This document shows, piece after piece, positions 25,341 through 33,439 of a stretch of 64,000 bases of DNA; positions within the stretch are counted from its first letter, which is position 1, and every line of letters starts with the position of its first letter. The DNA is from Hyphomicrobiales bacterium. GTDB taxonomy: Bacteria; Pseudomonadota; Alphaproteobacteria; Rhizobiales; Rhizobiaceae. The notes beneath the pieces are model-generated. The model was not told the DNA's origin. It was given only the letters and a program-made list of their open reading frames with translations, and ran no database searches. The position numbers and the translations under genes were made by a program. The DNA is taken from the NCBI GenBank assembly GCA_900471925.1, contig UCGV01000017.1:62001-126000 (forward strand), in the 5' to 3' direction.

Positions 25341-26342
25341 ATGAAGATGAGGCGACTTGGCGCGCGAGGACCGACCGTCTCGGCAATCGGGCTGGGTTGT
25401 ATGCGGATGTCGAACTTCCTGGGCTCGAACGTGGCCGAGAACCGCAATAGCGAGGAAGACGGCATCGCCACGATCCATGCCGCGCTCGATTCGGGGATCA
25501 ACCTGCTCGACACCGGCGACTTCTATGGAATGGGCCATAACGAAATGCTGGTCGGCCGAGCCATCAAGGGGCGGCGCGACGAGGCCGTCATCAGCGTCAA
25601 ATTCGGGGCGCTGAAGTCTCACAACGGAGCATTTCTAGGCTTCGACACCCGGCCCAATTCCGTCAAGAATTTTGCCGCCTACTCGCTTCAACGGTTGGGT
25701 GTCGACGTGATCGACATCTATCAGCCAGGGCGCATCGATCCCAATGTCCCGGTTGAAGATACGGTCGGCGCTATCGCTGACCTTATCCAAGAGGGGAAAG
25801 TCCGTTTCCTCGGCCTTTCCGAAGCCGGTCCAGAAGACATCCGACGAGCGCACGCCGTTCATCCTATCGCTGCGCTGGAGATCGAATATTCGCTGGCGAC
25901 ACGGCTGATCGAACCCCAGATTCTACCGACAGCACGAGAGCTTGGAATTGGCATCGTCAGCTACAGTGTGGTGGCGCAAGGCTTGTTGTTGGGCAACATC
26001 GAAAGGCTTTTGCCGGCCGACGATCCGCGCGCCCAACTTTTTCCCCGCTTTCAGGGCGACAACCTTCTCCACAATCTCGAACGTGTGGCGGTCCTCAAAG
26101 AACTGGCGGCCACAAAGGGATTCTCGCCGGCACAGATCGCGATTGCGTGGGTGCTCTCGCGCGGGGACGACATTGTGCCGCTGGTTGGGATGAGCCGGCC
26201 GTCGCGGCTGCCCGAAAACCTCGCCACCTTGAACATTCAACTAAGCCCGGACGAACTGGCGATGCTCGGCCAGGCTTTCGCACCGGGCGCGATCGTCGGC
26301 GATCGTCAACCCACTCGATTCAAGCATCTGGCCCCAGAGTGA
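25341..26342 (+). CDS. Aldo/keto reductase with Gly at the catalytic-His position
   Basis: This 333-residue NADPH-dependent reductase starts at 25341 (MKMRRLGARGPTVS) with AAAAGGAG 6-7 bases upstream. D57 and Y62 (LLDTGDFYG) and K87 (ISVKFG) are present, but the His position reads DIYQPGRIDP, giving G130. It is clearly paralogous to the reductase at 17943, sharing DTGDFYG-GHNEML and the same His-to-Gly change. It is followed 64 bases later by an MDR reductase, probably in one operon repressed by the divergent TetR protein. Confidence 0.88.
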   Translation: MKMRRLGARGPTVSAIGLGCMRMSNFLGSNVAENRNSEEDGIATIHAALDSGINLLDTGDFYGMGHNEMLVGRAIKGRRDEAVISVKFGALKSHNGAFLGFDTRPNSVKNFAAYSLQRLGVDVIDIYQPGRIDPNVPVEDTVGAIADLIQEGKVRFLGLSEAGPEDIRRAHAVHPIAALEIEYSLATRLIEPQILPTARELGIGIVSYSVVAQGLLLGNIERLLPADDPRAQLFPRFQGDNLLHNLERVAVLKELAATKGFSPAQIAIAWVLSRGDDIVPLVGMSRPSRLPENLATLNIQLSPDELAMLGQAFAPGAIVGDRQPTRFKHLAPE

Positions 26343-26406
26343 GGCCGATGGGTGACAACGACCGATGCGGTCTGAGACTATTCAACGCTGAACGGGAGAA
26401 CACGCC

Positions 26407-27408
26407 ATGTCCGACATGAAAGCCGTGCGATTTGATCACTATGGTGACGTCGATGTGCTCGAAGTGCGCCGCGTTCCGCGTCCGTCACCGGGAACCGGCG
26501 AGGTGCTTGTGGCGGTCAAGGCGGCGGGTATCAACCCTGGCGAAACGGTGATCCGCCGGGGCGCAATGTCAGGCCCGCTTCCAACGGGTCAGGGCGCCGA
26601 CCTGGCCGTTGTCTCAAGCTCGTCCAATGTCGTTTCTGTATTGCCCCACACATTACCGTCGGGTCAAGGTGCGGACTTGGCTGGTGTGGTCGTCGAAGTC
26701 GGCCCCGGCGTTGAGACGCTTACGGTCGGCGAAGAAGTGCTGGGCTTTTGCCCTCGTAACAAGCGCGTCAGCCAAGCAGAATTCGTCGTCGTGCCGGCCA
26801 GTAATCTGACTCTCAAGCCATCGGCAGTATCGTGGGAGGTCGCCGGCGCACTGTTCACCGCCGGGACCGCCGCCTACGCCGCGGTGCGCGCCGTCGAGCT
26901 CGCCGTCGGCGACACCGTTGCCGTGTCTGCCGCCGCAGGGGGTGTAGGCACGATCGCTGTGCAGTTGGCAAAGCGTGCTGGCGCCACGGTCCTCGGGATC
27001 GCCGGCCCATCCAACGACGACTGGTTGTCTGCCCATGGCGTCATCCCAGTCAACTACGGGGACAACCTGCCTGACCGTCTTAAAGCCGCGGCACCGCAGG
27101 GTCGCGTCGACGCCTTCCTGGACTTTTTCGGTGGCGGCTATGTGAAACTCGCCGTGACCGATCTCGGTGTGCCGCCGCTACGCGTGAACACTCTCATCGA
27201 CTTCGCCGCGGTCGCGACGTTCGGGGTTAAAGCCGTAGGCCATATTGACGCTGCAAATGTCGGCGTACTCGCGGAATTGGCAAAGCTCATCGCCGACGGT
27301 GACTTGGAGATTCCCATCGCCGCCGTATACTCGCTCGACGAGGTGCGAGAGGCTTTTCGCGCGCTGGAACAGCGCCATACGAGGGGCAAAATCGTACTTC
27401 TGCCATAG
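26407..27408 (+). CDS. MDR-family NADPH:quinone oxidoreductase with a 25-residue internal duplication
   Basis: This is a 333-residue medium-chain reductase without zinc ligands. The GroES-like domain contains GINPGETVIRRGAMSG and the Rossmann fold contains VAVSAAAGGVGTIAVQLAKRAGA. Residues 58-67 (LPTGQGADLA) are repeated at 83-92 (LPSGQGADLA), so an extra segment of 25 residues, VVSSSSNVVSVLPHT plus one repeat copy, sits where relatives continue directly into GVVVEVGPGV. The frame is intact. The insertion lies before the cofactor domain and may disturb the substrate-site loop. It is likely in one operon with the preceding aldo/keto reductase. Confidence 0.85.
   Translation: MSDMKAVRFDHYGDVDVLEVRRVPRPSPGTGEVLVAVKAAGINPGETVIRRGAMSGPLPTGQGADLAVVSSSSNVVSVLPHTLPSGQGADLAGVVVEVGPGVETLTVGEEVLGFCPRNKRVSQAEFVVVPASNLTLKPSAVSWEVAGALFTAGTAAYAAVRAVELAVGDTVAVSAAAGGVGTIAVQLAKRAGATVLGIAGPSNDDWLSAHGVIPVNYGDNLPDRLKAAAPQGRVDAFLDFFGGGYVKLAVTDLGVPPLRVNTLIDFAAVATFGVKAVGHIDAANVGVLAELAKLIADGDLEIPIAAVYSLDEVREAFRALEQRHTRGKIVLLP
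26578..26682 (+). repeat. Diverged 75-base-offset direct repeat inside the MDR gene
   Basis: Bases 26578-26607 and 26653-26682 encode the same ten residues except one (LPTGQGADLA, LPSGQGADLA), but many third positions differ. This points to an old duplication or acquisition of the insert by recombination with a related gene rather than a fresh slippage event. Confidence 0.6.
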
Positions 27409-27616
27409 AACTGGTCCCGTCACAGTCGGCCAGGCGATATTCATGCTGAACGGCTCTCCCGTGCGCAGAGCGTCGGTGATGTGCTCTTTCACACTGGGCG
27501 GATCGTCGGGATGAATGCCTCAGAAAGTTGGCGATGGGCGCGCCAACGGCCGCCTTTTGTTGATCGACGCCATAGAGCCGGGCAAGCGCGTATCCGCAAC
27601 GCTCAGGCGTTTGCAA
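27400..27616 (-). pseudogene. Frameshifted PAS-domain remnant
   Basis: Reading the minus strand, one frame gives ALARLYGVDQQKAAVGAPIANFL (27589-27521, split here as A-LARLYG then the rest), the next frame continues IHPDDPPSVKEHITDALRTG (about 27511-27450) and EPFSMN, and the first frame resumes with HEYRLADCDG (27445-27416). Joined, these follow a PAS_3 fold in order, including the HPDD, TGEPFS and EYR-DG signature motifs. Two frameshifts and no start or downstream kinase/cyclase domain remain, so this is debris of a PAS sensor protein. It overlaps the tail of the MDR gene's downstream region and no other gene. Confidence 0.55.
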
Positions 27617-27795
27617 CGGCCGCGGCTAGCGGGTCAAACCTCATAAAAGGCAGCGGGCTGATCATCGCGGGCCTGCAAGGTTGCGTCATGCGCGCATGAA
27701 ATCTCGCGCCGACAGATTAAGATCGAAGCGGACGATACGATCTGGATCCGCAGCAAAGTTCCATGATCTCAGCGTATTTTTCGTGTGCCTGCTCA

Positions 27796-28659
27796 TTAGT
27801 TCTTGCTGGCACGCAGCCTCGCGGCATCGCGAGCTGGCGGCGCGCCAAACATGCGTGTGTACTCGCGGCTGAATTGCGATGCGCTCTCATAGCCAACGGC
27901 ATAAGCTGCGCCGGACGCATCGGCGTCCGCGATCAAACGCCGTCTTGCCTCCTGCAGGCGGAGCGCCTTCTGATATTGCAGTGGGCTCATCGCGGTCGCG
28001 GCTCGGAAGTGGCGGTGAAACGTCGCCACGCTCATCCCGGTAATTTCCACCAACTCTTCAATTCTGACAACGCGATCGAAGTTCGCGCGCAAATGGGCGA
28101 TAGTATCCCTGACTTGCGCGATCCGGCTATCGGCTCGAGCGGCCTGGCGAAGCAGGGCCCCTTGTGGCCCCTGCAAGATGCGAAACAAAATTTCGCGCTC
28201 GATCAGAGGCGCCAGCATGTCGATTTCGTCCGGGGCATCAAGTAGTCGCAACATCCGTGACCAAGCATCAAGAAGCTCCGGGGTCATAGCGGCCACAGCG
28301 AAAGCCGTAGTATTGTCACCGGCCTCGCAGGGTATATCAACAACCATGTCCCTGAGGACATCTTGGTCTATAGCCAGCCTCGCTGCGACGTAGGGCGCCT
28401 CGGGCAAAGACTCGATCATGACGCTTGATGCAGGCACATCGATAGAAGCGATAAAAAAATGATTGGTATCATAATGAAGCGTGCGATCACCGATAACCAC
28501 GCGCTTAGCGCCGCGCAAAACGATGCCGAGCATGGGCTGGTATAGCACTGGGATCGGCCAGCTCGTCTCCGTCGCGACATGAACGCTCACACGCGGGATC
28601 GACACCCTCCCTGGCTGAGTGGCGTGACGGTAAGCAAGATCGGCGAGAGTTTCGTGCAT
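27796..28659 (-). CDS. AraC-family transcriptional regulator (AraC_N type)
   Basis: This is a 287-residue regulator. The N-terminal half is the AraC_N domain (ETSWPIPVLYQPMLGIVLRG, then HYDTNHFFIASIDVPASS) seen in regulators adjacent to aldo/keto reductases. The C-terminal half has two helix-turn-helix units: VRIEELVEITGMSVATFHRH and ASGAAYAVGYESASQFSREY. AGGA lies about 10 bases before the ATG. It diverges from the aldo/keto reductase at 28912, its probable target; a pair of direct repeats lies between. Confidence 0.9.
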   Translation of the reverse strand: MHETLADLAYRHATQPGRVSIPRVSVHVATETSWPIPVLYQPMLGIVLRGAKRVVIGDRTLHYDTNHFFIASIDVPASSVMIESLPEAPYVAARLAIDQDVLRDMVVDIPCEAGDNTTAFAVAAMTPELLDAWSRMLRLLDAPDEIDMLAPLIEREILFRILQGPQGALLRQAARADSRIAQVRDTIAHLRANFDRVVRIEELVEITGMSVATFHRHFRAATAMSPLQYQKALRLQEARRRLIADADASGAAYAVGYESASQFSREYTRMFGAPPARDAARLRASKN

Positions 28660-28701
28660 GTCATTTCAATCCTTTGGACTTCCAGCGAAAGCAAGCATCA
28701 T

Positions 28702-28739
28702 CCAATGATCAGGAAGGAATTTGATCCAATCAGGCAAGG
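28702..28739. promoter_or_regulatory. Direct repeat CCAAT(GAT)CAGG-AAGG, candidate AraC binding site
   Basis: CCAATGATCAGGAAGG (28702-28717) is followed by CCAATCAGGCAAGG (28726-28739), the start-to-start distance being 24 bases. AraC-type activators typically bind two direct repeats spaced about two helical turns. It is located between the divergent araC (28659) and aldo/keto reductase (28912) starts. Confidence 0.4.
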
Positions 28740-28911
28740 CATTGCAACGATCCGGCATGGAGAAGCCACGGTCGGTGCATTATAAAACGGAGAACACTAT
28801 GGCTCAAATGGCTTGAAAAGCGGCATCTCACAATCTTTGGTGATCGTGGGACCACTCGGCTCGATCCCATGATCCATCCGCCTGTCCGTTTCGTTAAATT
28901 AGGAGATCCCC

Positions 28912-29961
28912 ATGCGCTACAACATTCTCGGCCGTACCGGCCTGTTCGTTTCTGAGCTTTGCCTCGGCACTATGACCTTTGGCGGCGGTACGGGTATCTA
29001 CAGCAGTATGGGCGGCCTCCAGCAGAAAGAAGCTGACGGTCTGATCAAGACCGCAATCGACGCCGGCATCAACTTCATCGATACGTCCGATGCCTACTCA
29101 AAAGGTCTTGCCGAACAGATCACCGGCCAGGCGTTGCGTAACCTCGGGATCGCACGGGAAGATATGATCGTCGCCACCAAATTCTTTGGTCCTACGGGCG
29201 AAGGCCCAAATGCGCGCGGCACGTCCCGCTCGCATATGCTCTACGCCCTGGAGGCCAGCCTCAAGCGTCTTCAGGTCGAACATATCGATCTTTATCAGAT
29301 CCATGGCTTCGACCAACTCACGCCGATGGAGGAGACGCTGCGTGCGCTTGAAACAGTCGTCCAACAGGGCAAGGTCCGCTATATCGGCGTCTCCAACTGG
29401 GCCGCCTGGCAGATCGCAAAGGCCGTTGGTATCTCCAACCAATTGAATCTGGCCCGCTTCGCTTCGCTACAGGCACACTACACGATCGCTGGACGCGACT
29501 TGGAGCGGGAACTGGTACCGATGATGCAATCCGAAGGCATCGGGTTGATGGTGTGGAGTCCGCTGGCGGGAGGTTTCCTGTCAGGCAAATATAGCCGCGA
29601 CGGCGCCAAGGACGGCGACAACCGCCGCGCCACCTTCGATTTCCCGCCGGTCAATGAGGAACGCGGCTACAACGTTATCGACGCGATGAAGCCGATCGCC
29701 GAGGCCAAAGGTGTCTCGATCGCCCAGATCGCGCTCGCCTGGCTGCTCCACCAAAAGGCTGTAACCAGTGTAATCATCGGTGCCAAGAAGCCAGAGCAAC
29801 TTGATGATAATATCGCCGCGACCAAGGTGGCGCTGACGGACGCCGAACTGAGAACACTTGATGAGGTCAGTAAGCTGCCTGCGGAATATCCTGGATGGGT
29901 ATTCGAGTTCCAGAGCAAGGTCCGTGGTGACCAGCTCAAGCAGGAACGGCGCGGGGCCTGA
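28912..29961 (+). CDS. Aldo/keto reductase (YajO/Mgr-like, complete tetrad)
   Basis: This is a 349-residue NADPH-dependent reductase with AGGAG before the ATG. All four catalytic residues are present: D57 and Y62 (FIDTSDAYSKG), K90 (ATKFFG) and H131 (DLYQIHGFD). The extra loop GTGIYSSMGGLQQ after strand one and the C-terminal ITSVIIGAKKPEQLDDN cofactor site are typical of the larger bacterial members. It is transcribed away from an AraC gene that probably controls it. Compare the two His-less reductases at 17943 and 25341. Confidence 0.9.
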   Translation: MRYNILGRTGLFVSELCLGTMTFGGGTGIYSSMGGLQQKEADGLIKTAIDAGINFIDTSDAYSKGLAEQITGQALRNLGIAREDMIVATKFFGPTGEGPNARGTSRSHMLYALEASLKRLQVEHIDLYQIHGFDQLTPMEETLRALETVVQQGKVRYIGVSNWAAWQIAKAVGISNQLNLARFASLQAHYTIAGRDLERELVPMMQSEGIGLMVWSPLAGGFLSGKYSRDGAKDGDNRRATFDFPPVNEERGYNVIDAMKPIAEAKGVSIAQIALAWLLHQKAVTSVIIGAKKPEQLDDNIAATKVALTDAELRTLDEVSKLPAEYPGWVFEFQSKVRGDQLKQERRGA

Positions 29962-30546
29962 GGCCCTGGCGATGCCTCACCGCGAACCGCCGCTTCTCCG
30001 TCTTCCCGCCCTCGCGTTACACACTCAAGGATCGTAACTGCGAAAGAGCAAACTTGGGAACGTCTAAGTCTGCCGTAGGCGTCCGGTTATTCGTCGGGCG
30101 CCAAACGCCTTGTCGAGCCTCGCGAAAACCCTACAAACGCAACGGGTCTCGACGACTGACGAGTTCGACAGAACAGCATGGCTTCGAGCCTCTCTATGAA
30201 GAGAGATTAAACAGTGAGCGATATTGCGGCGCACGCGAAAGTTCTTCTCATGACCCAGTTGGCGGAACTCACGCCGACGTGCTTGCAGCAGCAAAGTAAG
30301 GGGCACTCTCAGTGCGGTATTGCTGACCCTGGCCGCACTGTTTTCGCGGTCTCAGAGTGTAGTTGTGATGAATTAAGCCGTATTCAACGCCGCCTAATAT
30401 TCGCCAACATGCGGCAAACGAGCTTGGCTGTCGATTGGGCTATTGTCGGTCTTTAGGAAAAGATGGGTAATGGGGATAGCAAACCACATTGATTGCTTCT
30501 GGTAAGGACAGTGGAGTATATTATAAATCAGTGGCTGGATTATTAA
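29962..30546. other. Intergenic region, no gene recognised
   Basis: About 585 bases follow the aldo/keto reductase. Short frames occur on both strands, but none has a ribosome site or recognisable family motif. No T-tracted hairpin was found after the reductase stop. Confidence 0.35.
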
Positions 30547-30669
30547 TCAATACACCCAATAGAGCGACCGGGAGGAGACTAAATATTGGACGAATACGAG
30601 CAGGATAACCACAGCTATAATGACGCTGACCCGCAAAACCTGCTCGAGAAAATCTAGCCTGTCTCTCAT
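30547..30669 (-). CDS. Possible 40-residue single-helix membrane protein
   Basis: An ATG at 30669, 8 bases after the SDR stop and in the same direction, opens a 40-codon frame. The peptide starts MRDRLDFLEQVLRV, continues with a clear hydrophobic helix of about 19 residues (VSVIIAVVILLVFVQYLV) and ends SSRSLYWVY. A polar start, one helix and a short tail would suit a small inner-membrane peptide or the truncated first helix of a transporter subunit (DctQ-like is one option). Ribosome site is weak (TAGGT). I do not recognise it. Confidence 0.4.
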   Translation of the reverse strand: MRDRLDFLEQVLRVSVIIAVVILLVFVQYLVSSRSLYWVY

Positions 30670-30677
30670 AAATCGAC

Positions 30678-31439
30678 CTAAGCGGCAGTTGAGCCGCCAT
30701 CGACCGGGACAATAGAGCCGGTCATAAAGCTGGCTCCGTCGGATGCAAGAAAGCAAGCAACACTTGCGATTTCGCTGGCTTGAGCAACTCGCCCGATGGG
30801 GAGGTTTTTTCCTCTCGTTTCAAGGAGCGCGGTCCTTCTTTCCAGATTTTCCTCACCTTCGAGCATCGGCGTATCTGTATCTGCTGGGCAGACAGCGTTG
30901 ACCCGGATGCCATAGGTAGCAAGATCGAGCGCCATCGACCGCGTCAGCTGCACGACTCCACCTTTCGAGACACTATAGGCTAACGCATTTCGCGCACCCA
31001 CCACGCCCCAATCTGAGGCGATGTTAACGATGGAGCCATTGATACCGATATGTTTCATATGTCGCGCTACGGACTGTGAAAGCTTAAATACGGAGGTCAA
31101 ATTGGTAGCCAGCGTCTTATCCCACTCTTGATCTGTGCAGGTGAGGGCATCTCCCCGGTACTCGATGCCGGCGCAGTTGAAGAGAATATCAATACGAGTG
31201 TGTTTTGCCTTAACGGCTACGACAATATCGTCCGCAGCGCTGCTAGCTGCGACATCAACAGCAAAGAACGTTGCCGACGCCGCACCGGCGCGAAGCGCTT
31301 CTGCTTCGATCTCGGAACCGCGGGCAATATTGCGACCCACCAAAAAAATGTGAGCGCCGCCCTTGGCAAGGTGAACTGCAATCGCACGACCGATCCCGGA
31401 GGTCGCGCCAGTTACAACGGCAACTTTTCCTGAAAACAT
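30678..31439 (-). CDS. Short-chain dehydrogenase/reductase
   Basis: This is a 253-residue classical SDR. The cofactor motif TGATSGIGRA is at residues 10-19, NCAGIEYRG follows at about 88, and the catalytic set is Ser in NIASDWG and YSVSK. The C-terminus FMTGSIVPVDGGSTAA is the usual FabG-like ending. The GGAIHIFLVGRN region after strand two suggests NADP(H) preference, weakly. It stands 355 bases downstream of the DapA-family gene in the same direction, so it may be the last member of the 34.2-30.7 kb operon or a separate unit. Confidence 0.9.
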   Translation of the reverse strand: MFSGKVAVVTGATSGIGRAIAVHLAKGGAHIFLVGRNIARGSEIEAEALRAGAASATFFAVDVAASSAADDIVVAVKAKHTRIDILFNCAGIEYRGDALTCTDQEWDKTLATNLTSVFKLSQSVARHMKHIGINGSIVNIASDWGVVGARNALAYSVSKGGVVQLTRSMALDLATYGIRVNAVCPADTDTPMLEGEENLERRTALLETRGKNLPIGRVAQASEIASVACFLASDGASFMTGSIVPVDGGSTAA

Positions 31440-31794
31440 TCCTTAATCCCCAGCCTTTCATCGCAAAAACCACTGGCATTCGTGGTCATCCCGTCCAGCA
31501 GTACAAACCAAGGACCCTTGTGAAGACAATCTATATCTCATTTCAACAGGATCGATTTTCGTTACAGATGCTGTGGCGAGGAACGATCTCTTTAAGGCCG
31601 ATGGTGAGAGCTCCAGCCAGTTGGCATCGCCGGCTCTGCGGTGGCAGCTGCCCAACGATTACGAATGGGCACACTTTGAAGCCTGCCGTCCATTGGCGAA
31701 ATCGCGTTGAACCAGAAATTGGATTAAGGTGAGACCCCTACCTGTGAGGTTCACCATTATCTGGGATTTATGCGGCTGTGTGAGCGCCTAACAA
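31440..31794. other. Intergenic region, no gene recognised
   Basis: This 355-base stretch lies between the DapA-family stop and the SDR start, both minus strand. A 65-codon minus-strand frame (31655-31458) has poor composition. A separate promoter for the SDR may lie here, but none is evident. Confidence 0.35.
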
Positions 31795-32721
31795 TCAGAA
31801 CGCCGCCCGTGTGTCGTGTTTTGCAAGACGCGACAGGAGGTAGTCGATTTCCACTCTAGCCGCAGGCGACAATCTCTGCGTTGGCGCGCGTTGCACATCG
31901 GTCGCAATCAACCCTCGCCGCATGAGGACATGCTTACGAACCGCCAAGCCAACACCGGGCTGCTGTTCGTAACGGATCAACGGAAGGTGCGCGTCGAAGA
32001 GGTCGTGCGCTTTGTCTCTCATGCCTGCAGAAAAGAGATTGATAAGCTCGGTCAACATGTCAGGGAACCCGTAACCGGTCATCGCGCCGTCCGCGCCGCG
32101 TTCTGGTTCGAAGTCCAAAAACAGACCGCCATTACCGCACAGGATGGAAAATAGCCGCAACTCCCCCGATCTCTGCATCGCGCGGAGTTTTGATATCTTT
32201 TCAAGTCCCGGCCAGTCTTCGTGTTTCAACATCCTACAACTTGGATGGTTTTCCATGACCTTGGCAATTACACCGGGGGACATGACAACCGTCAAGGTTA
32301 ACGGGTAGTCCTGCAGGACCCATGGGATATCCGCGCCTATCGCTTCTACGGCTCCTGCAAAATACCCAATAATCTGGTCGTCGGTGCGCAGCGCCGATGG
32401 CGGCGCGATCATCACACCAGCCGCGCCCATATCCATCGAGTCACGCGCAAGCGAGCGCATACCGGCAAAGCCAGGCGCCGAGACCCCGACAATGACGGGA
32501 ATATCTGCGCGGGAGACGACACGTCTGACGACTGCGCGACTTTCTTCCGGATCCAGTTTCGGAGCCTCACCCATGATACCGAGAATTGTGATGCCGCTGC
32601 AGCCACTGCCGACATAGAAATCCGTAAGACGATCGATCGACGAAAAGTCGATCGATCCATCTCCCAGAAAAGGCGTCGTCGCGATTGCATAAACGCCTTT
32701 CGAGTCGCCACCAAAGGTCAT
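31795..32721 (-). CDS. DapA-family (dihydrodipicolinate synthase/N-acetylneuraminate lyase) aldolase or dehydratase
   Basis: This is a 308-residue class I aldolase-fold enzyme. The pyruvate carboxylate-binding motif reads GIMGEAPKL near residue 49, the catalytic Tyr is Y139 (VLQDYPLT) and the Schiff-base Lys is K166 (MLKHED). These differ from true DapA (GTTGE, YNVPGRT), so it belongs to the catabolic branch acting on 2-keto-3-deoxy acids or similar. Its ATG overlaps the RraA stop as ATGA, which points to sequential steps. Unusually it has LKHEDWPGLEK after the lysine, seen in a rhizobial subgroup. Confidence 0.82.
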   Translation of the reverse strand: MTFGGDSKGVYAIATTPFLGDGSIDFSSIDRLTDFYVGSGCSGITILGIMGEAPKLDPEESRAVVRRVVSRADIPVIVGVSAPGFAGMRSLARDSMDMGAAGVMIAPPSALRTDDQIIGYFAGAVEAIGADIPWVLQDYPLTLTVVMSPGVIAKVMENHPSCRMLKHEDWPGLEKISKLRAMQRSGELRLFSILCGNGGLFLDFEPERGADGAMTGYGFPDMLTELINLFSAGMRDKAHDLFDAHLPLIRYEQQPGVGLAVRKHVLMRRGLIATDVQRAPTQRLSPAARVEIDYLLSRLAKHDTRAAF

Positions 32722-33425
32722 TTCTCACTGTCTTTCCATGCCTGATACCGAACTTTGGTCTCTGAGTTCATCGGGTATAGACCGGGGAGTGGCACACCAC
32801 GATCGACTTCGGTCATGATCCAGGCCTCCATACGTTCCTGTTCGGGCGCCTCTGCTAAAACGGCATCAAGCAACTTGGCGGGAATAAGCACCGCTCCGTC
32901 ATCGTCCACCACAACAACGTCATCCGGGAAGACGGCAACGCCGCCGCAGGAAATGGGCTCTTGCCAACCGACGAAGGTCAGACCCGCAACGGATGGTGGT
33001 GCAGCTACGCCATCACACCAGACTTTCATGCCGCTCGCGAGTACGCCTTCGCCATCGCGCATGACGCCGTCGGTCACCAGGCCGGCAACGCCGCGCCTTG
33101 CCATGCGCGCACACAAGATGTCTCCGAAAATACCGGCGTCCGTGACGCCAAGCGCGTCGGCCACAGCAATGCAGCCCTCCGGCATGGCCTCGATCGCGGC
33201 GCGGGTGGAGATAGGCGACGCCCAGCTCTCTGGAGTTGCGAGGTCCTCGCGGGCCGGAACGAAGCGGAGCGTGAAGGCCTTTCCGACGACACGGCCCTGT
33301 CCGGGTCGCAGCGGTCTTGTGCCGCGCATCCAGACATTTCGAAGCCCCTTTTTCAGCAGGACAGTTGTCAAGGTGGCAGTGGATATTGCTTTCAGCGTCT
33401 CAATGACTTGCCGATCGAGCGACAT
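32718..33425 (-). CDS. RraA-family protein (class II HMG/CHA-type aldolase or decarboxylase)
   Basis: This is a 235-residue protein of the RraA/demethylmenaquinone-methyltransferase-like fold. The metal and substrate motif GDILCARMARRGVAGLVTDG followed by VMRD matches the aldolase active site: Gly-Asp, then DG-x-x-RD. AAGGA precedes the ATG. Metabolic members cleave 4-hydroxy-4-methyl-2-oxoglutarate or 4-carboxy-4-hydroxy-2-oxoadipate or decarboxylate oxaloacetate; regulatory RraA is shorter. With a DapA-family enzyme and an SDR in the same operon, a catabolic aldolase is the better reading. Confidence 0.85.
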   Translation of the reverse strand: MSLDRQVIETLKAISTATLTTVLLKKGLRNVWMRGTRPLRPGQGRVVGKAFTLRFVPAREDLATPESWASPISTRAAIEAMPEGCIAVADALGVTDAGIFGDILCARMARRGVAGLVTDGVMRDGEGVLASGMKVWCDGVAAPPSVAGLTFVGWQEPISCGGVAVFPDDVVVVDDDGAVLIPAKLLDAVLAEAPEQERMEAWIMTEVDRGVPLPGLYPMNSETKVRYQAWKDSEK

Positions 33426-33439
33426 GATGAATCCTTCAA

